This document shows positions 60,958 to 64,000 of a DNA stretch of 64,000 nucleotides, in pieces (the first letter of the stretch is position 1; every line of letters begins with the position of its first letter). Below the pieces are notes generated by a model. The model searched no databases, was not told the origin of the DNA, and saw only the letters and a program-made list of their open reading frames with translations. The stretch is from Sulfuritalea sp. (lineage in GTDB: Bacteria; Pseudomonadota; Gammaproteobacteria; Burkholderiales; Rhodocyclaceae), in NCBI GenBank assembly GCA_022842325.1, contig JALHPU010000015.1, positions 38,904 to 102,903 of the forward strand, in the 5' to 3' direction. Made by a program: the position numbers and the translations under genes.

Positions 60958-61238
60958 TACCATTCCTCCCCGGACAGTTTGCCGCTGGCCGTGCTCGTGA
61001 CCGCAGTCTTTCCAGGCAAAGTATGTCGTGGGACTACCTGAAGCTCGGCGTCGAGCGCCATCAGCACCGTCAGGAGCTGGTCAAGGGTAACCTTTTCCGG
61101 GAACCGCTCAATGCGGGAAATGCGCTCCTGTGACAGCCCTAGCTTTTGACCAAGGCCAGCCTGCGATAAGCCCTGAGTCTTGCGCAAGCGCTGCAGGAGT
61201 GGCGCCAGTTGCCCGGTGGTTGTGATGGGCGTACCCAT
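60957..61238 (-). CDS. hipB: HipB-type antitoxin
   Basis: A 93-aa XRE-family antitoxin. Helix-turn-helix LAPLLQRLRKTQGLSQAGLG then LSQERISRIERFPEKVTLDQ, then LLTVLMALDAELQVVPR, the usual HipB dimer strand. ATG 61238 (MGTPITTT) with GAAGGTG before it is used in place of the longer frame to 61301. First gene of the leftward hipBA operon; it would repress it and bind HipA. Confidence 0.93.
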   Translation of the reverse strand: MGTPITTTGQLAPLLQRLRKTQGLSQAGLGQKLGLSQERISRIERFPEKVTLDQLLTVLMALDAELQVVPRHTLPGKTAVTSTASGKLSGEEW

Positions 61239-61472
61239 GGAAGCACCTTCAGTTCTGATAAGGAATATTTGTAGATTATGCTCTATAACGCATACTGTCA
61301 ATATATTCTTTATACGGCATATCTGGATGATATTGATTACGACGTGAATGGTTGTGAGGAAAGTATTCCCGGAAAATTGCGAGGCCTCTCACCATGGCAG
61401 CTTGCTCTTCAAAGTGTCGAGCGCAGCTTCGATCCGTTCGTCATGGATCCTGGCGCATGCTGATTTCCTGCT

Positions 61473-62462
61473 TCAATGTAACGATGGCGGAGCGCCATCC
61501 GCGCCGCAGCACTTTTTGAACTTCTTGCCACTGCCGCAGAGACAGGGATCGTTGCGGCCGATCTTCGGGCCACCACGAACGATCGGTGCAATTTCCTTCT
61601 GACCACGATGATGATGAAAGTCGGCGTTGAATATTTCAGCCGGCTGGCTGCCGCGCTTCTCTTTCCAGTAGGCATGGATTCTCACGAGCGCCGGTTCAAT
61701 CCCGTTCATCCAGGTCTCGGTATCCCCCGCGCTCCTGGTAATGTCGATCCCCTCGTCGGTACCGAGGCGCAGAAATGGCGTGAACCATGTCGGTTGTCCC
61801 ATGGATAGCAGACTCCACGCATCTTCGTTGAACATGAAGCCGGTAATGAAGCCCTCGCTCCACTCGGCAGCACCCCATTGAATACCCCGCCAGAAGATTG
61901 GCTCGAATGAGGCTGGATCGGTGTTGAAGGTGCGAATCACGTTGTTGTAGTGCCGCAGGATGAGCGACATGATACGGCTGGCCTGCGCCTCGTTTGCAAA
62001 GTCGGCCTCGACTTCGCCACCCTCCATGTCCCACACCCAGGGCAGCCAGTCCGAGGGCGGCACCATGCGGGGGCCGATGGCGATGGCGGTCAGGAAGCCT
62101 TCCAGCGTGGAGACATCCATCGACGTATCCTCGTTGGCCTCGTTGGCAAGGAAGTCGTCAAGTTCGCCAAATTCTGTTTCCGAGAGAGGTTGATTCAGCC
62201 CCATCATCTGCTGCCCATCAGGTGGCGAGCCAATCAGCGAATCTATTCCATCTTCATTGATAGTCTTCAACACCTCGTCGAGCGCTTCCTGGTCGGCCGC
62301 AAACGGATCGTCCCATATGGTGGAGTTGCCGTAATCATCGACCACCTCCAGGAGCCAGCCACCTTCGCCGTCGTCGTATATCTCGACTTGAACAGTCTTG
62401 CCATCTCGTGTCACTGATTGACAGAGCGGTGAGTGGCGCGGGTATTGGTCGAGTTCAGTCAT
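61473..62462 (-). CDS. UPF0149 (YecA-like) protein with SEC-C zinc motif
   Basis: A 329-aa protein: acidic N-terminal 90 residues without known domain, UPF0149/YecA domain at about 100-260 ([40 protein letters not shown]), and a C-terminal SEC-C motif ([20 protein letters not shown], with C-x-C-x8-C-C). SEC-C binds zinc and, in SecA and YecA, mediates contact with ribosomes or chaperones. A role in protein quality control is likely but not shown. It reads leftward alone. Confidence 0.9.
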   Translation of the reverse strand: MTELDQYPRHSPLCQSVTRDGKTVQVEIYDDGEGGWLLEVVDDYGNSTIWDDPFAADQEALDEVLKTINEDGIDSLIGSPPDGQQMMGLNQPLSETEFGELDDFLANEANEDTSMDVSTLEGFLTAIAIGPRMVPPSDWLPWVWDMEGGEVEADFANEAQASRIMSLILRHYNNVIRTFNTDPASFEPIFWRGIQWGAAEWSEGFITGFMFNEDAWSLLSMGQPTWFTPFLRLGTDEGIDITRSAGDTETWMNGIEPALVRIHAYWKEKRGSQPAEIFNADFHHHRGQKEIAPIVRGGPKIGRNDPCLCGSGKKFKKCCGADGAPPSLH

Positions 62463-62534
62463 TTCTTGCTTCGCATAGTTCTGTGATGGAATATCAGCGG
62501 TGCCTGTTGTGTACCTTGAGAACTTCCGAGAAGT

Positions 62535-62807
62535 TCATGGCGCATTATCCTTCTTGACCAGCTGCTTCATGAAGGCAGCCTCGCTTTTGGTGATGCGAGA
62601 CATTTTCTTCGGCCCTAGGGAATCCACCAGGCGCACAAAGTCATCCAGAGAAAGGGCATCAGAAAGCTGCTTGTCGACCCCGGCAATCCGCTCGCGCAGG
62701 ATGAACAGACCCGTACCTGTGAAAGCCATCGTGTAGTGGTCGCCCTCGCTGCGCGAATTTAGCCGGGCTACGGCAGCGGTTGCACGAGTCGAGCGCACGC
62801 CGGTCAC
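62535..62807 (-). CDS. small hypothetical protein, 90 aa
   Basis: The frame encodes a basic N-terminal part (TRATAAVARLNSRSEG) and an acidic/amphipathic second half (FILRERIAGVDKQLSDALSL, DDFVRLVDSLGPKKMSRITK). No family is recognised. A shorter form could begin at MAFTGTG. It is read in the same direction as its neighbours, 39 bases after the end of the wHTH gene. Confidence 0.5.
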   Translation of the reverse strand: MTGVRSTRATAAVARLNSRSEGDHYTMAFTGTGLFILRERIAGVDKQLSDALSLDDFVRLVDSLGPKKMSRITKSEAAFMKQLVKKDNAP

Positions 62808-62845
62808 CTCAAACCAATGATTTCAGAAATTGCGAGCGTCGGCAT

Positions 62846-63100
62846 TCACTTCCCATCAACTGGCTTCAGGTCAGGCAACTGCGCTCTTGGCACATTCAGT
62901 ACGATGGATCGACCTTGACCGGGAATCCGTGAAATCAGTCCTTCGCGTTCCAGCGTCACGATCATCTGATGCACGGACGGCGGAGAGACACCGAAAAACT
63001 TCTGCATGTCCGACTCAGCAGGAGCCTGGCGGTTGATCAGCGTGTAGTAGTGAATGAACGCAAGGTATTGGCCTTGCTTTGGCGTGAAGTTCAATTGCAT
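62846..63100 (-). CDS. LexA-like winged-helix DNA-binding protein
   Basis: An 84-aa protein consisting of a winged helix similar to the DNA-binding domain of LexA (TPKQGQYLAFIHYYTLINRQ, then PAESDMQKFFGVSPPSVHQM, IVTLEREGLISR, PGQGRSIVL). No protease domain follows. ATG 63100 (MQLNFTPKQ) is preferred; a GTG at 63118 is possible. It lies 22 bases after the DUF6398 gene and may regulate it. Confidence 0.85.
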   Translation of the reverse strand: MQLNFTPKQGQYLAFIHYYTLINRQAPAESDMQKFFGVSPPSVHQMIVTLEREGLISRIPGQGRSIVLNVPRAQLPDLKPVDGK

Positions 63101-63121
63101 GGGGTTTCTCAGATGCACCTA

Positions 63122-63658
63122 TCACCGAGGCTGCAGAGCGGGGATATAGGGAATCAGACCTCTGTCAAAAGCCATCTGCTGCAATTCGATGGGCATTCGC
63201 CGAATGTCGACTATCAAACCGTTGACCTGCAGCATCCACACCAAAGGATTTTCCGCGAGTCGACTGGGCAAGGTCCATTCGGGCGACATGGGTCCCATCT
63301 TGAGAAGATCGCGGATTTCCCTGGACTTGTTCTGCCCGGTGCTCTCGCCGATCCCGAAGAATTCATAGATGGCTTTCGGCTTGCAGTGCGGCGATTGGGA
63401 AGGATCATCCAGGAAATTGACGCGGCCGACCGCGTGCACGGCAGCGGCTGCCCAGACATATTCCTTGCCCTTGAGCAAAGGCGAGGGGCGCTTTCTGGCC
63501 AGGGCGCCGATAACCTGATGGATCACCTGACGATATTCTTCGTTGAGGTGCTTGGCACAGAAGGCATCGGTCAAGGTTGTGATGGCGGCGAATTTCTCTG
63601 CCATGGCTTTGGGGATTGTTTCGGGCATGCTGACTGCAGCGTTGTGTGGGATCGACAT
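63122..63658 (-). CDS. DUF6398 protein
   Basis: A 178-aa soluble protein of a family found in many bacteria and archaea without known function (FAAITTLTDAFCAKHLNEEY, VIGALARKRPSPLLKGKEYV and AIYEFFGIGESTGQNKSREI). The conserved part spans about residues 18-115. ATG 63658 (MSIPHNAAV) has GGGAAA before it; ATG 63628 is a possible shorter start. It is followed by the LexA-like wHTH gene. Confidence 0.82.
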   Translation of the reverse strand: MSIPHNAAVSMPETIPKAMAEKFAAITTLTDAFCAKHLNEEYRQVIHQVIGALARKRPSPLLKGKEYVWAAAAVHAVGRVNFLDDPSQSPHCKPKAIYEFFGIGESTGQNKSREIRDLLKMGPMSPEWTLPSRLAENPLVWMLQVNGLIVDIRRMPIELQQMAFDRGLIPYIPALQPR

Positions 63659-63898
63659 TTTCCCAGATCATCTTGCCGAAACCAAGTTATCGGCGCCGAC
63701 GCTGTTTGCGGGGCATCGCGGTGCCAGGCGACCGAAATCTGGGCGGCTGCCTTTCGGCGGCGAACTGGACTTGGTCACTGGGCGGGGGCACTTCTCGCGG
63801 CGACGGTTAGGCGTACCTCACGTTCAGTATCTTTCGGACTACTTGGGCAAACCGTGTACCGTCACCAGCGACTATGTCACAACAGTAGTGTCCCAACG

Positions 63899-64000
63899 TT
63901 AATCGAACAAGATCAACTGGTTGGGATTTTCCAGTAGATCTGATGAAGGTGGAATGCGAGCAAGTAGCTGATCCAAAGGATTTCTCTCAAACATGGTGAG
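63899..64000 (-). CDS. C-terminal end of a gene entering from the right edge, or very small frame
   Basis: On the minus strand an open frame comes from the right edge and stops at 63899: ...MFERNPLDQLLARIPPSSDL, LENPNQLILFD. The frame is open at the edge, so the start is not known; a start at ATG 63994 would give only 31 residues. The function is unknown. Confidence 0.45.
   Translation of the reverse strand, partial: LTMFERNPLDQLLARIPPSSDLLENPNQLILFD

Noticed and set aside
62969..63937. A 322-codon plus-strand frame
   Set aside because: Most of it is antisense to the DUF6398 and wHTH genes, which have family support; the remaining 240 bases have no recognisable protein.

Overview
The window looks like the chromosome of a betaproteobacterium (Rhodocyclales/Burkholderiales type): high G+C, a CopK and a CzcE-like protein (families known mainly from Cupriavidus and relatives), heavy-metal RND pumps and a CusSR-type two-component system. 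The species call is inference. No rRNA and no complete insertion sequence were seen.

Layout. (1) 1-5.6 kb: ordinary chromosomal genes. WrbA, a DoxX protein and an NADP-dependent Rossmann reductase form a leftward operon divergent from a LysR regulator, followed by a pirin and a DedA-rhodanese fusion. (2) 5.8-9.6 kb: a lone tyrosine recombinase, then katG with an OxyR-like site. (3) 9.6-38.0 kb: a copper/heavy-metal island. It holds CusS/CusR, two complete RND efflux systems (11.9-17.9 kb and 19.9-26.0 kb), small periplasmic metal-binding proteins (DUF411, CusF-like, Met-rich, CopK, CzcE-like), a c-type cytochrome, a CopA P-type ATPase, an orphan second response regulator, and signalling genes (GGDEF, PAS, HD-GYP, a stand-alone FlgB). 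A 28-base operator-like sequence recurs before at least five of its transcription units. Scars of past duplication are visible: a cusA fragment, a response-regulator fragment and a frameshifted small membrane protein gene. (4) 38.1-44.6 kb: accessory genes: ankyrin protein, OsmC, a predicted HhH/nuclease protein, Hsp15, then leftward genes separated by palindromes that resemble integron attC sites; two of these genes look like proteasome-fold (Ntn-hydrolase) proteins. (5) 45.2-50.0 kb: an array of 31 tRNA genes, all on the minus strand, covering all 20 amino acids, with an HNH endonuclease at its downstream end. (6) 50.0-56.4 kb: mobile-element functions: an XRE regulator, a zinc-peptidase-like protein, a WGR protein, a large tyrosine recombinase, a ParM/ParR-like segregation pair with a repeated 17-bp operator, and a possible MobI protein. 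This suggests that regions 5 and 6 belong to one integrative or plasmid-like element. (7) 56.7-64 kb: a Ser/Thr kinase-TPR gene pair (possible defence module), HipBA toxin-antitoxin, and small hypothetical genes.

How the genes work together. In region 3, copper would be sensed by CusS/CusR (and perhaps by the orphan regulator through the same operator), scavenged in the periplasm by CusF, CopK, CzcE-like and Met-rich proteins, moved out of the cytoplasm by CopA and expelled across the envelope by the two RND systems. In regions 5-6 the element would replicate or segregate by ParMR, integrate by the recombinase, and supply its own near-complete tRNA set. The most unusual parts are the 20-amino-acid tRNA array with class-I 'leucine' tRNAs, the kinase-TPR pair, the cassette-like palindrome array, and the shared operator families.
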